From: Haematobia irritans
Lineage: Eukaryota; Arthropoda; Insecta; Diptera; Muscidae
Assembly: GCF_050003625.1 (NCBI RefSeq)
Contig: NC_134397.1
Location: 279,366,070-279,430,069, forward strand
Direction: 5' to 3'
Length of the DNA: 64,000 nucleotides
In this document: piece after piece, positions 11,177-24,608 of the stretch
Layout of the letters: the number at the start of each line of letters is the position of its first letter
Position numbering within the stretch: position 1 is the stretch's first letter
The notes under the pieces: generated by a model
Database searches by the model: none
What the model saw: the letters and a program-made list of their open reading frames with translations, nothing else
Told to the model about the DNA's origin: nothing
Position numbers and translations under genes: made by a program

Positions 11177-14100
11177 AGTAGTAGAATGTAAGGAAATATT
11201 AGTAGAATGTAAGGAAATATTAGGCCAATAAAAAATCTATGTGACTGAAATATTTATGTTTTTTTTTTCAAATAAATTAATAAGGCTTTTCTGCTTCCAT
11301 AAAATATTTTGCAATGTATCGATGTTAATATCTTCATCTAATTGCGTTTGAAAATCTAATAATGAACATGAAGTTCTAACACTTAGACGGCTTATACCTA
11401 ATACTGAAGGAAATTTAAAATTAATTTAATTGAAATCATTAATATATAAATTAGAAATAAAAAACATATTATTTTGTTTTTACTATTATGAAAAAAATAA
11501 ATAATACGTGTAAAATAGTAAAAAATATGATATTTAAATAAAAATCGTATTTAACAATAGTAATGATAAAAATAAAGTTTTGTTTTTTTTTGTTTTTTTG
11601 GTTCATATTAGAAGGGGGTTTCTGGTTTTGGTTGGCACATGGATAACTGGAAAGTAACTATCACATGATGGTTTTTTATTTTTTTCTGTGGAAGGATTTC
11701 AGGGGTCTCAACTAATAATAAATTAACAAAAAAAAAAACTAAAATTAAGAAATTGTACTTTTGATATGAGTTAATGTAGATATAACAATAATCATAGTTA
11801 AGTTAATGTCATTTTACAACAAATAAGAACATCGAAAGTAATTAAGAATTCGTTTAATAGATAATCACTTATAATTATAGTAAATTACTGGGTTTGTTCA
11901 GTTCAGAAACAAAACAAACAAACAAAAAAAAACACATTTCAGCTACAAATGAAAATAGTAATAACGGCTTATATTCATAAAAAAACAATCTATAAAGGAT
12001 TCATTTTTTTTTCTTTTAAAGCTTAACATAGCGCTTTTACAAGAGAAATATATATGAATAAATAGAATTATGAGAGCGAGAGAGAGAGAGAGAGGATATT
12101 AAACTGAAAATCACATTCATGATAGAACTGTTGTAGGATCAAACGGAAACGGAAATGGGGAAAAATAAACACAACTTTTTTTTATTGTATGGGTATTTAA
12201 AAAATATGATATTACACACTCTGAATAGTATACATTATACGATACTATAAATGTATTTTTTTATATTATTTTTCATAAGTCTTATGGCAAAATAAAAATT
12301 AAAAATAATGATGATGAAGGAAACATTCTTATGATTATAGGGACAATACGAGTATATAGGTTTTTCATTTCATTTTGTTTATTACTATTATATTTTGAGG
12401 GTTTTCTGTTGGTTTGATTTGATGTTGATATAAATCTGCCTTAAAGTTTTTAATTACAGCCAAGTAATTCATCAAAATCTGAATATAAAGGTAACGCAAA
12501 CCACAAACACAACAACAACAACAAAAAAACGACAAATTAAGGCTTGGAATAGCCAACTTGGCCACCACAACAAGCCTAGAAATTACAAAAATAAAATAAA
12601 AATGCTCACCGAAATATAAGAAAACAAAAGAAACCTAATGAAACTTAATGAAAAATTAAATATTTCTCCCTTTTTTATGTATGGTGGTCGAAGCAAAGGT
12701 AGATTGAGTAGAGTTAAGAACATGGAAACACGCAAATGCTTCAAGATTTCATTTCATTTTATTTTCGTTTGTTTTTTTTTTCTCACTTTATTCTTTTGTG
12801 TGGAAGCGTTTCTTTTGTTTCTTTGCGTTTTTTCGCCTTTGATTAAAAACCAAATTATTCGTCTGTATTTTTTTTTCTGAATTAATTTTTGTACCTACCT
12901 ACATATACCACGCATACACTCAGGCTCTCATTTATTCACACATGATGGAGAATAATGAAATGTTATTAAATGCAAATATATAGCGAGTACACATCAAACA
13001 CAGTGACACACACACACACACTTTGTTATACATATACCAATACATACAAACATATGGACATAGGTGCGAACTTAAATTGGGGGAAGTATATCTTACTTTA
13101 ATACTCCCATTTGGGATATATATATGGAGGATAATACATTGTTTGCTACCTTAATGTGATAGTGTATTAAGTCGAAAACGTAAAATAATTCTTTGGTATA
13201 AAATAATAGCTTTTACAAATTTTAAATATTATTATTTATTTGTGATGCTCCACTGATAACATTTTACTTCTATCGAAATTTGGTTCTATTTATTTTGTCA
13301 TAAACAAATTGACCCATGGAACGGATATCCCCCATTTATCGATGACATGCTAAATCGGTTTAATCTACTTTGAAATTAAGGCGACGATATAATTGTTCTC
13401 CTAGAGCTATCATGAATAGTGGATGCATTCTCTTAATTTCATGTTGCGACAGGTATTGTTGTTTTAGAGGAATTAAACAGTCATCATCATTAAACAAATA
13501 AAAAAACATGGAACATAAATGAAATAAAAAACCCCTATTCAAAACAAAAGTGTCCAGTTATGCACCGAAAGAAATCATAAAGGTATGTAAACATATAGTC
13601 AACAGACAGGTATCGGTAGATAAATATAATTAAGGAATTAATATTTAAACATATATAAATTCGAAATTCGATAGAATGACTTGTACCATTAAGTACGTAA
13701 ATGGTCCTGAAATGTATTTTTTCATTCATTGAATGAAAACTTTGACATTTTATTATATAATATAGACAATTTATATTTTTCGAAAAATTTTGACACAAAG
13801 CCCTTGTACGGAGGCCAATAGGTTGAAAACTTAGTAAAATGTGCATTTAAAGTCGAATATGAACCTACCTTAGCTTACCGGGTGGGTTGACTATTTTTTT
13901 GAGAATACGTTTTATAGGTATCGTAGATGATTATCCCTCTATAGCAAATTTGAATAGGATATTTTAGTCATGGAGAATATCCTATTCATTATGATACAAA
14001 TCTAGTTACTGCCATTCAAATTAAAATGGCCTTGTGATTTTAAATGCAACCGGAAAAGATTACAACCAAACCTGAATATTTTAAGACACTTTTGGGCAAA

Positions 14101-17002
14101 TGTAAATAAAAACTCGAAAATAATTGAGGACTAAAAACAACAAATTTTGGGGAAAATTGAAATGCAAGAACCAACAATCCATTCAATATTTAATTGGTGT
14201 TTCGATATTCGCAAGTGTGTGTGTGTGTGTATCCTCAAGTAAGTAAATACTCGTACTGCACCCAAATATATTATTCTCATATAGTATATGTATATATATG
14301 TACATACCATATAATCTTTCTTAAGTACATATGTATACATTTATTTTTTGGCCACTACAATAAATGTACAATGCTATGTGAAATCATTTAACCACATAAG
14401 TATGTATATCCGTTCATATGTTTGTATGTAAATATTTATGGACTTTTGTAGATTCTCACATATATTCCATTGGATAAGTGTGCGTGCATGGTATATGTAG
14501 GGGTTTTAACGCATCCACTATGTAATGGTGAGTTGGGTAGATTTTCTAAAAGTTTCGATGGTTGTAGTTGTAGTTTCACTGGTAGGGACTACGACGACGA
14601 TATTTATTTGAACTTCCTTCCTTCTTCATTTCATTCCATTTGAACATAATTTTTTACGAGTTTTTCTCGCAAAATATCTACCACATATACATTTATTTGT
14701 TAACTGAGATGTGTGAAAGAGTGTTAGCAGTTTCATACACTCTCATATATATAACTGAGAAAATATGTTCTTGCAGCAATAGTAGGGTATATCGTTAATA
14801 ATCACAAAATAATTTCGTTCGAATTACAGATAATTTAAAAAAAAATATATAGATCCCCCATTACTAATATTATAGATTTTGTAGTCTTTAATGATCAAAC
14901 TAAATAATAGTAGTAAAGGACAATAGGATTCAAGAATGTTCGTTCAACAAACTAATTTTATAATTAAATAAATTATTTGTATCCACTTCAATACATTTCC
15001 TGAACTTTATCCAAGAATTAATTGTTTTGTGGTCATAATAAACAATAGTAGATAGGCACATTAGGAATCTAGATAAGACTGCGGTTCATTTTACAAATGT
15101 CAAAAAGATTCATTAATGATATATGCAATTTGAGTTTTAATTTTTGTTAGTATTTTTTACACAAAACTCTTTATAATTATAATGAAATCCAAAATTTTTA
15201 CTGCTTAGTAGATGGTGACAGTAGGAATATAGATGGCAATGTAATACATATTTCAAACATTTTTAAAAATTTTAGCCAAATATTTAATGTTTCTATTGAA
15301 ATGAAATATAAATAAATATATGAAAATTTAATAAATCCTATTTTATGAAAAAAAGTAATAATATTTGTGGACTGTAGAAATGTGACCAAAAATTGAGTTT
15401 ATACTTATATTTGTATCAATGATTTATACAATTTTAAGAAATTATTATTTAATTCAGTTGTACATTATTAATTTTAAAGTTTCATTGGGAACAGTAATAA
15501 ATGTAATCATAAAATTTATACAAATTAATATTAAAAAATCAAAACTGTTGATATATGGCTTAGTTATCTTCATGGAAAATTTTCTAATTACTATTTTGTA
15601 GTTGAACGATATACCCTAATATTGATATGAAATTCTATGGAGTTTATGTTGTTATTTTTTGGTTTATTTTTGGTTAAGTATTGGTGGTATTGATGTCGAT
15701 CCTTTGCCACCATTCTAGATGGGCCAGCAGGAGTTGGCTCCTCCTGCCTATTGAAGAAATGGAAAACATGTCAAGGAAGGTTGCAACATTACATGCGGAA
15801 GAACGAACGAACAAACGCCATAACAAATAAAAACCCAAATGAGTTTCGTTTTTTCTCACTTCCTTGAGAGTTTTGCGTTGTTGTTGTGTCTGTGTGTGTG
15901 TTTTTTTTTTTCATGTCGCAGTTCTTCCACTTTGTTATGTGGAATAGTACCCTGGAGAATTCCGTGTCCATTTCAATTCATTACACCTTGTAGTGGCGTT
16001 GGTAACTGGGGCTTGCAATGCTCCACTCTGCTTCGAAGTTTCCGAAAATTCACATCTACTGTACTGGTGGGATTTGCTTACCTCATTTCATTTCCATTCG
16101 AGTCGAGTCGATTCGTTTTGTTCATATCCTTTTTATGCTCTCGCTCCATCCAGGACTATGATGACCAGAGAAGAGCGAGGGCAAAGCATTTGAAGTATTG
16201 TTTAATGTTCAACTCTTGAATGATTTTTGTTTATTTCGTTTTCGTTTTTTGTCTCACTATACTCTGCTTCGAATAGATTTTCAAGATTACTTCGTAGATG
16301 ATATTTTCATTATGAATTTTCAGGATTGTTTTTTTTTCTACATTTGGTTTTATACTTTTAAATTTTAAAAAAACATTTGCATATTTGATATCATTCACTT
16401 ATCTTATAGAGAGGGGATAGGGGAGTTTATGTAAAAAAATATAAAAATTTGATTATTTATAAAAAGTGTGATTCGTATATGCAGCAATACTAAAAAAATA
16501 TCCATTTTTAAAATGGATTTTTTGTTTTCATTTTTTTTTTTTGTGTTGCTATGGACTTAGAATGTGTGTGTTTAATAAGAGGATAAAGGCCAACAGTAAA
16601 AAGAAATATGAACTCAAAGGTAAAGAGGGAAGAAATTATAAAGCTCAAGTTCTAATAATAGCTGTGATATAGTAAATACTTAATCTAAATGGGGCTTTAT
16701 GGGAGGTTTGTGGGGAAATTGTAAATTAAATTCAAGACTAAAATTCCAATCATTTCCTTCCGAGTGTATCAATCAAGAACAAAAAAATTGAATATCTTGT
16801 CGAAATAAAATTTTTGTATTAGTAGAATTAGTTTTGTCTTTTTTTTTCTTTGGTGGGGTTAGTCATATTCTCGTTTGTCCTTAGTTGTCAAAATTTAATA
16901 ATGCGAAATTTTTGATAAAATATTTTATTTTGTGGGGGGAGTAATATTGTTCATAGAATAAGGATGAAGAGAAATTTCAAAAAATATGCAGCCATTACTT
17001 AC

Positions 17003-17150
17003 TCGTCAACTATTAAATATTTGTTACCATCCGAGGCTGCACATCGGCCACGATAGCTAAATTGGGAACCTTTAATGTGTATGGATTGTTGATAGCCCGA
17101 TAGGAACCATGAGCCCTCCCAGCGGGCGGGAAATGTACAATTTGTGGGCA
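17003..17150 (-). CDS. exon 2 of a large secreted or membrane protein gene
   Basis: This exon is too short to be seen as an open frame by length alone. It has an acceptor TTTTACAG before 17150 and a donor GTAAGT at 17002-16997. It is 148 bp long: two bases complete a Val codon with the G left by exon 1, then come 48 codons, then GA that becomes Glu with exon 3. It encodes PTNCTFPARWEGSWFLSGY followed by a GRCAASDGNKYLIVD segment, with cysteines at CTFP and GRC and tryptophans in RWEGSW. This pattern is the start of a cysteine-rich extracellular domain seen in uncharacterised secreted arthropod proteins (DUF7044-like from memory). The other two frames contain stops. The phase agreement on both sides makes the exon chain very likely. 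Confidence 0.88.
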
Positions 17151-17359
17151 CTGTAAAATAAATTAAGATGAACAATAATTAAAAAAATTGGAAAACTAGT
17201 AAATAAGCTTTGCTCTAATAGAATCTTATAAGTGAATGAGTTCGTGGATCATAAACCTTATATACTCTTAAAGATAACGGAACATTACATACATACATTA
17301 ACTAACGAACTTTTAAATCGTACTATGGACATATTTGTCATCTTGCCTAAATATTACAA

Positions 17360-17450
17360 ATCCTAAACATTTAATAGAATGAAAATATTTATAAAAAAGA
17401 ACTTTTATTATTTCAAAGTAGGTTCTAAATCCCATTTTCCTTACGTTTCG
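17360..17450. repeat. short repeat paired with 24528-24608
   Basis: TTTAATAGAATGAAAATATTTATAAAAA and the next 50 bases match 24533-24608 with few differences. It sits directly outside the left end of the transposon at 17465, so it may be the element into which that transposon inserted. Confidence 0.5.
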
Positions 17451-18123
17451 TAAAGCCGGCACAGGGGGCTAATCACGGCATTCGATATCGAGAACTTTTG
17501 ATCGAAATCTAAATTTTTCGGATCACGGGAGTCGATATCGATTTTTTTTTTTTGATCGACAATTTTTTCGATTGGTAAATTGCAATCGTAAAACATTTTT
17601 CACTTGTTTTTTACATTGTTTTCACCATATAGGAATAATAAATATAATAGTTTTAGTTCGAATTGTTGGTAATTTGTAGTAAATTTACATATAATGAACA
17701 TATTTTGAATATTTAGGACTAATGCAACTCCAATAAAAGTTAAACAAAAATTGGTCATAGACGAGTTCGGGAGCGAGCATCCTAGCTTGGTAAAGAACCA
17801 TATATAAAGTGATCGATATCCAAGAGATTGTGATCAACCAATTACCATACCATTCCGTACGTAACATAACACTTCTGGACCTCCTTGTAAGAATAGTGAA
17901 TGAGAAAGTTTCCACTGGCAAAAAGTTTTAAGACGGCAGACAATTGTAAAGCGATTGAATTGACGTTGACATGCCATCAAAAAATATTTTCCATTTGAAC
18001 GCCTCCTTCATCAGCCGTCCATTGAGCCTCCAAAGGTGACTTTCTAACAGTGCACACCATTTCAAACCCATGTACTTACACCAATAACAATGCGCACTTT
18101 TATTCCTTATTTGTCGCCGAATT

Positions 18124-19713
18124 ATTATACCCTCCACCATACGATATTATTTTATTATATTAACTTTGTCATTGCGTTTGTAACACATCGAAATATTGCT
18201 CTAAGACCCCATAAAGTATATATATTCTTGGTCGTGGTGAAATTCTGAGTTGATCTAAGCATGTCCGTCCGTCCGTCTGTTGAAATCACGCTAACTTCCG
18301 AACGAAACAAGCTATCGACTTGAAACTTGGCACAAGTAGTTGTTATTGATGTAGGTCAGATGGTATTGAAAATGGGTCATATCGGACCACTTTTACGTAT
18401 AGCCCCCATATAAACCGATCCCCAGATTTGGCTTGCGGAGCCTTTTGGAGGAGGAAAATTTATCCGATCCGGTTGAAATTTGGTACAGGGTGTTAGTATA
18501 TGATCTCCCACAACCATGCAAAAATTGGTCCAAATCGGTTCATAATTATATATAGCCCCCATAAAAAACAGATCCCCAGATTTGGCTTGCGGAGCCTCTA
18601 AGAGAAGCAAATTTCATCCGATCCGGCTGAAATTTGGCATATGGTGCTAGTATATGGTCTTTAACAAACATGCAAAAATTGGTCCACATCGGTCCATAAT
18701 TATATACAGCCCCCATATAAACCGATCCACAGATTTGACCTCCGGACCCCCTTGGAAGAGCAAAATTCACCCGATCCGGTTGAAATTTAGTACGTGGTGT
18801 TAGTATATGGTCTAAAATCATGCAAAAATTGGTCCATACCGGTCTTAATTATATATAACCCCCATTTAAACCGATCCCCAGATTTGACCTCCGGAGCTAT
18901 TGGAGGAGCAAAATTCATCCGACCCGGTTGAAATTTGGTACATTGCGCTAGTATATGGCCGCTAACAACCATGCCAAAATTGGTCCATATCGGTCTATAG
19001 TTATATATAGCCGATCCCCAAAAATAATCTACCAAAATTTTATTTCTATAGATAATTTTGTCAAAATTTTAGTTCTATAGAAAATTTTGTCAAAATTTTA
19101 TTTCTATAGAAAATTTTGTCAAAATTTTATTTCTATAGAAAATGTTGTCAAAATTTTATTTCTATAGAAAATTTTTTTTCAAAATTTTATTACTATACAA
19201 AAATTTGTCAAGATTTTCTTTCTATAGAAAATTTTATTTCTATAGAAAATTTTGTTACAATTTTATTTCTATAGAAAATTTTGTCAAAATTTTATTTCTA
19301 TAGAAAATTTTGTCAAAATTTTATTTCTATAGAAAATTTTGTCAAAATTTTATTTCTATAGAAAATTTTGTCAAAATTTTATTTCTATAGAAAATTTTGT
19401 CAAAATTTTATTTCTATAGAAAATTTTGCCAAAATTTTATTTCTATAGAAAATTTTGTCAAAATTGTATTACTATACAAAATTTTGTCAAGATTTTATTT
19501 CTATAGAAAATTTTGTCAACATTTTATTACCCGTATGGACTAACTTACAATTGAGAAGACCGTGTTAAGAAGTTTTAAGATACCTTGCCTTCGGCAAGTG
19601 TTACCGCCACCCGAGTGATTTGATATTGGATGACAGTCTCTAGTACAAGTTTCTATGCAATCCATGGTTGAGGGTACATAAGATTCGGCCTGGCCGTATA
19701 TACTTGTTTTATA
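18124..19713 (+). repeat. DINE-1-like (Helentron-related) repeat A with about 153-bp tandem units
   Basis: The head reads TATACCCTCCACCATA, then ATAAAGTATATATATTCTTG and TCCGTCCGTCCGTCTG, an order well known in INE-1/DINE-1 elements of flies. Tandem units follow, with TAGCCCCCAT-type landmarks at about 18401, 18554, 18708, 18858 and 19009 (spacing 150-154 bp). Next comes a 29-bp tandem array, and a tail GATTCGGCCTGGCCGTATATAC. On the minus strand each unit reads as 51 codons starting MGAIYNYEPIWTNF. No replicase is present, so it is non-autonomous. Assignment to DINE-1 rests on motif order recalled from memory. Confidence 0.7.
19030..19530 (+). repeat. 29-bp AT-rich tandem array
   Basis: About 16-17 copies of a 29-bp unit (AAAATTTTGTCAAAATTTTA then TTTCTATAG), with a few shortened or mutated copies near 19160-19260. 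The same unit recurs at 41802-42150, 39283-39370 and, inverted, at 54380-54530. Confidence 0.9.
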
Positions 19714-20228
19714 TTCATCTCATCCTTCAACTAGGAAGGAATTCGGAGGAATGTAAAAAGATATATGGGTCCATAAGATATAATTCAATACAATTTACTT
19801 TTTAATTTGAAATCTTCAAAAATATGTGTTTTTACATTCTATTTTGTGCCGCTAACTTAATTTTGTCATTTCATTTTGTTCTGGTTCGTTTTTTGCTGTT
19901 GACAATGCTAGAAATTTCGATCGAATGCCGTGATCCAAACTTTTAATCGTATCGACAATTTTTTCGATACGATTATGAATTCGATATACCGTGATTAGCC
20001 CCAGAACAGAACCGACGCAAACCGTATGATATTTGAAAGATACGCCGACAAATCTTTCCTCATTACTGCCACGTACTGACGCAGTTGCACTCCACAGTTT
20101 CGTTCTCTTGTATTTCCAAACTCATCTTTACAATAATGGTAAAATCATAAATTCATCTTTTCCATTTTTTAAAGGTCTAAGAATCGACTTTTTGATTTTA
20201 ATTAATCCCTATCTTGAAACTGTATGTA

Positions 20229-20549
20229 GGTTAGGTTAGGTGGCAGCCCGATGTATCAGGCTCACTTAGACTATTCAGTCCATTGTGATACCACATTTGG
20301 TGAACTTCTCTCTTATCACTGAGTGCTGCCCGATTCCATGTTAAGCTCAATGACAAGGGACCTCCTTTTTATAGCCGAGTCCGAACGGCGTTCCACATTG
20401 CAGCGAAACCACAGAAATGTCACCAGCATTACTGAGGTGGGATAATCCACCGCTGAAAAACTTTTTGGTGTTCGGTCGAAGCAGGAATCGAACCCACGAC
20501 CTTGTGTATGCAAGGCGGGCATGCTAACCATTGCACCACGGTGGCTCCC
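20229..20549 (-). repeat. full-length tRNA-derived SINE with 11-bp target duplication
   Basis: Read on the minus strand, the element begins GGAGCCACCGTGGTGCAATGG, a tRNA-like head with B box GGTTCGATTCC (20494-20484), and ends in ACCTAACCTAACC. AACTGTATGTA lies at 20218-20228 and 20550-20560, a perfect target-site duplication expected from LINE-assisted insertion. The minus-strand reading frame here is not a protein gene. The family also occurs at 42617-42931 and 1-216. Confidence 0.92.
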
Positions 20550-23268
20550 AACTGTATGTAAGATCATAGTAGCAATCTGCTATTTCCGGCTCACTTAGTC
20601 TCCTCACTCAATTGTCCAAATTTTCCCATAGAAAATTTTGAGAAACAACTTTCATCCACATCCTACAATCGTTATTTATTTATTAATTCACAATTTTGTA
20701 TCCATAATTTCATTTTAATTCACTTCATTGGTTTTTAATGAATTACAAATAAATAACAAAAAAATATCGAGTCCCTATTTCATCAACTGCTCATAAAAAA
20801 ATATGTAAAGAAACAGAGAGAGAAAGTGATAGTCCATCAAATCTTGCCTAATTGTTATGAAATAATCTTGGATGAATTCTATAGAACTTGACCTTAGATA
20901 GAATAGTAGTCCCCCACTAACAACAAAAAGTGTGAATTAAATCATTGGTATTTATAAATAAGACAACGGATTTGTTGATTAGTGATGACCTTGAACGTTT
21001 GTTGCCATAAAATGCAAATTTATTTCAATGTTCTCTATCGTAATTGTCTTCTCATTTAGATGCAGTGCGATAAGAAATTAAAACCAAAATTTGAATTTTG
21101 CTTGGTTTTTTTTTCTCTCTCTCTCTTTCTCTCAAACAAAAAATAAATATTTTAAATGGCAAAGATAATGTCATGCATATGGTACGCAGATGTGAATCAA
21201 TCAATAGAAGTAGTACATTTTGAATTTTAATTACAAATCAATGTCATGGTGATGAAGAATTTAATTGTATTGCCAAATAATATGCTGTTCTCCATATGTA
21301 TGTGCTTGTATTGAATTATTCGCTTCCAACTATGTCTGTGATCTTCGAATGGAAGAGTCAAATTTTGTCCAATTATCTAAAGTGAAAGTATTCTACACAA
21401 TATAGCTTCGTTGAGATTGCTAAAAAAATTGCTAAATTTTCTAATCATTAACTGAATTTATGGAATGGGAATATGAGCATGATCTGATTCCAATAGATAT
21501 GGAATAATTTTCAAGAATTAACTTTATGACCTATATACTCGTATATCGCTGTTGCTCCCAATGTCAACAGACTAAAAAAATGATAATATACACTTAAAGG
21601 CGATTTTCCAAAGCAATTAATACAATTTATTGTCTTCAAACTCAGAAATCGTAAAATCATGGGCTGTTGCAGGATTTACGGGGACCACTTCACAATAATG
21701 AGGTCAGGAACGAACATACCTCACAGATTGTTGGTCATCAAGCACAAACATGCATTCATCATTTTACAATATCCATTAAGAGATTGCAGATTGCTTGGAT
21801 GGCTTGATTTAAGCGATTTGACGAACAATGACAACACAACAATAGAGGTGATTCTCACATCAGAGAAGCAACGAGACAACGTTTATGCGGTCCACATTAT
21901 GGAGAGCATGTGAAATGGATTCGCACATGTCCTATTTAAATTGTCACTACTGTAAGTAATTAAGAATGAATGTAATTTATGTCCTCAACATATGTAAGTG
22001 AATGTGTGAATGTCGCCTTCGGTTTTGTGCTGCCTGCTCGCGCTCTCGACCCATTCCATTTGCAGAGCCCATGGACATTCATTTGACCGACTTTAATTTG
22101 TGGGCTTCTTTTGTTAATTCTCTACTCCATGACCACATGCAAAGCAGGGGCACCCATGTTCATGTTGTTGCCTGCCCTTTGACCGTCCTTTTCCTCCTAT
22201 GTATTTCTACGAATGTCTCTGTTGTATCTTAATGTGGCCATGTGTCCGTCCTTCCTGGTTAATTATATGGAGTGCAAAGTACCAGGAGCTGGGCAGAACA
22301 CAAAAAGTAAAACAAAACAAAAATTTTAATAATGACATCACACTAAATTAAATAATTTATGGCTGCATATGAAGCATTAAGACATACAGACCAAGGGGAT
22401 GGAATTTGCCAGCATGCCCGATCATCATCTCTTCATCATTGCATACATGCCACAGGAAGAGTTCTCATGCATTTGCATAGTTATCCTTCGGTTAAGGAGT
22501 TATTGCAAATATTCTATTCTATAACGGACAAACTAGGAAATGAGTACCACCACTACAGGAACTAGTAGCAATTTGAACCACTTCTTCACCAACTTAGGTA
22601 GTTGACTATATGAGAGGGCATGATTCCCTAATGAACCAATAACAGAAACTTATTAAAAGTTATTGTTTTCTCACTACAGAACACACTTCACCACTTAAAT
22701 CATACGAATGGGCGAACGGACGGACGAATGAAAAAAATTGACGGTTGCCAACACCAAAGCCCCCCACCCCGTCATCATCATTATTGAGACATACGGTACG
22801 GAATGTTGGCCTCTTAACTTAATAAAAACAAAATCCAATAAAAGCAAAATACGAGTACTCGCTACAAAAAGTCCGCCTGTTATTCGTAGGTCCATTCATT
22901 TGTGCAGATGTAAATGTGAATGCGTGTTCGTGTTCGTGTCCGTATGTGTGACTAAGACCACTTTACATGAGTAAAATGCCTATTTACACAACACCAAAAC
23001 AAACCACCTTTTTTGTGATAAATACCCGTAAATGTTCCCATACCAAAGGTATATTGCACAGTGGTCATTAAATCGCTGCTTTTCATGTTGCGTATTCTCA
23101 TTCTCATTGAATTATGAGAGCAGTTTCTCTTTGTTACTCATTAGATCTTTTTGAGAAAACTATGTGAATGTGAATGTTTAGACCAGACGCATAAATTCCC
23201 GAAACCCTATAAAATTACGATTGTGACCGGTGCCTTAACCAAAAATCAAAATAATGCGTCCGATACTA

Positions 23269-24009
23269 CACTCAAAAAAAAGTGAACTCACTATTTCACT
23301 AAAGCCAATTTAACTATATTTTAGTTCATGAACTTATTATATTTGGAGAAAGTTTCATTTACGGCCATTTTCATGTAGCTCCGTTAGGCTTTAACTGTCA
23401 GTTAACAGAAAGAAAAATGTAAATATATTTTCTCCGGTTAACTTTAACTGAAAAATTTTCAGCAGTTAAGTTTCTAACTGGCATATGAAATATATACGCA
23501 AGATGACAGATATGTAGATATCACGGTTTAAAAGTTCGTTAGCTAACGTAGCACTAACGGAGCTTCATGAAAATGGGGGTTACTCTAATAATGTTTTGCG
23601 TACGTTAGTTAACATAAATGAACTAAAATACGGGAAAAATTATACACAAATTAAGGATATAGAATTACTAAATTCGTTTTTCTCATAAAATAGTTCATTA
23701 TTTCTTCAAATTTCTAAATTTTACTACAAAAGCGTCCATCATGAACTTCGTATGTCACTAAAGACATTCTTGCAATTTTGAACTCCAATTTTTGGCTTCA
23801 AACTACAAAATTTTCTTTAAAATATGAAAAAAATTATTTATGTCTAATAAACTTTCTTGAATTTGTCGAAAAATATTTACTTATTTTTGTGATATCGGCG
23901 TGATGCCGGCGCTTGTAATACTGTTTAGTTAAAAATTTCTAAAAAAAATCAAAATTTTCTAAAAATAATGAAAAGTTTTCTTCCTGGTGGGTTCACTGTT
24001 TTGTCAGTG
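23269..24009 (+). mobile_element. TA-target MITE (GTGAACCCACC family) with a nested MITE
   Basis: It starts CACTCAAAAAAAAGTGAACTC after TA (23267-23268) and ends GGTGGGTTCACTGTTTTGTCAGTG before TA (24010-24011). It is longer than sister copies because a separate inverted-repeat element lies at about 23365-23576. Confidence 0.82.
23365..23576. mobile_element. nested inverted-repeat MITE
   Basis: Its ends are CCATTTTCATGTAGCTCCGTTAG and, inverted, CCATTTTCATGAAGCTCCGTTAG. It is absent from sister copies of the host MITE at the equivalent place. The target duplication is not clear. Confidence 0.7.
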
Positions 24010-24095
24010 TATAATTTTGAACACTTCTTCCTTCTCAAAACAAATAGTTTGATAAAGCGTTCAAAATATACAAAAACCGGGTTGTCCCATGAACT

Positions 24096-24389
24096 CAGTG
24101 CTGCCAGTATTGGGTATTTTCCCCCCGAATTCCCATTTTCATTTCCACCACAATCCTGGTTTTGTCTTTGGACATTCTGACCTTATTGCAGCTCATAGCT
24201 GGTATGACATACATTTTATTTTATTTATTTTTGTAATATTAAATATTTAGTGATATTCTATAGCAGAGCCTATTTCTTTATTTTTTCATAAAATGTATAG
24301 GGAATGAATTCTAATTTATAGGTGATGAATTCTAATTTACATGGGGAATTTTGGGGGAAAAAGAGTCCGAAATATACTGGCAACTTCTG
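24096..24389. mobile_element. short hAT-like element (CAGTG-TGCCAGTATT ends)
   Basis: It begins CAGTGCTGCCAGTATTGGG and ends ATACTGGCAAC-TTCTG. It shares CTTATTGCAGCT and ACAGCAGAGCC-type internal words with the right arm of the element at 39136-42565, so it belongs to the same family. No target duplication is left. Confidence 0.6.
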
Positions 24390-24527
24390 CAAAGAAAACA
24401 AATGCCAACCGTATAGATGTCGCACAATGACCGCAGCGTTTTAGTATAACCGACGTTGCGGTCGAAGCGTTGCTTAAATTAATTAGTTATAGAAGCATCG
24501 GCAGTTATAATTTCAAATTGTCTGCCA

Positions 24528-24608
24528 AAAATTTAATAGAATGAAAACATTTATAAAAAAAAGAACATTTATTATTACGAATTAGCTTCTAAATTTTATT
24601 TTCCTTAT
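24528..24608. repeat. short repeat paired with 17360-17450
   Basis: About 80 bp around TTTAATAGAATGAAAACATTTATAAAAA match the segment just left of the 17465 transposon. It is otherwise unclassified. Confidence 0.5.

Larger units (their letters stand above)
8233..17002 (-). other. 8.8-kb intron between exons 2 and 3
   Basis: The intron is bounded by GTAAGT at 17002-16997 and TTCTAG before 8232. It is AT-rich and holds MITEs at 8852-9367, 10465-10737 and 10755-11176, and microsatellites: GA about 12072-12095, CA about 13004-13021, TG about 14213-14230. The stretches 11180-13000, 13030-14200 and 14240-16990 show no exon or repeat that I can support. Confidence 0.75.
17465..20002. mobile_element. 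2.5-kb inverted-repeat transposon carrying a DINE-1-like repeat
   Basis: The outer ends read GGGGCTAATCACGG followed closely by ATATCGA on both sides (left from 17465, right inverted ending 20002). Subterminal GATCACGG copies followed by TTCGAT-like words lie about 60 bp inside each end. The flanks share only AG, so the target duplication is uncertain. On the minus strand around 17880-17930 the peptide LKLFASGNF weakly resembles PIF/Harbinger transposases, but the frame is broken. The centre is occupied by the DINE-1-like unit at 18124-19713. Confidence 0.65.

Noticed and set aside
18377..19035. Minus-strand MGAIYNY-type proteins as real genes
   Set aside because: They are frames across tandem repeat units with stops and no start or splice context. 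They are kept only as a finding about the repeat.
19030..19530. CRISPR-like array of 29-bp repeats
   Set aside because: The units are back to back with no unique spacers, and the DNA is from a fly.
20316..20567. 83-codon minus-strand gene (HRGAMVSMPALHTQGRGFDSC)
   Set aside because: The same frame appears in the SINE copy at 42.7-43.0 kb. It is the translated SINE sequence.
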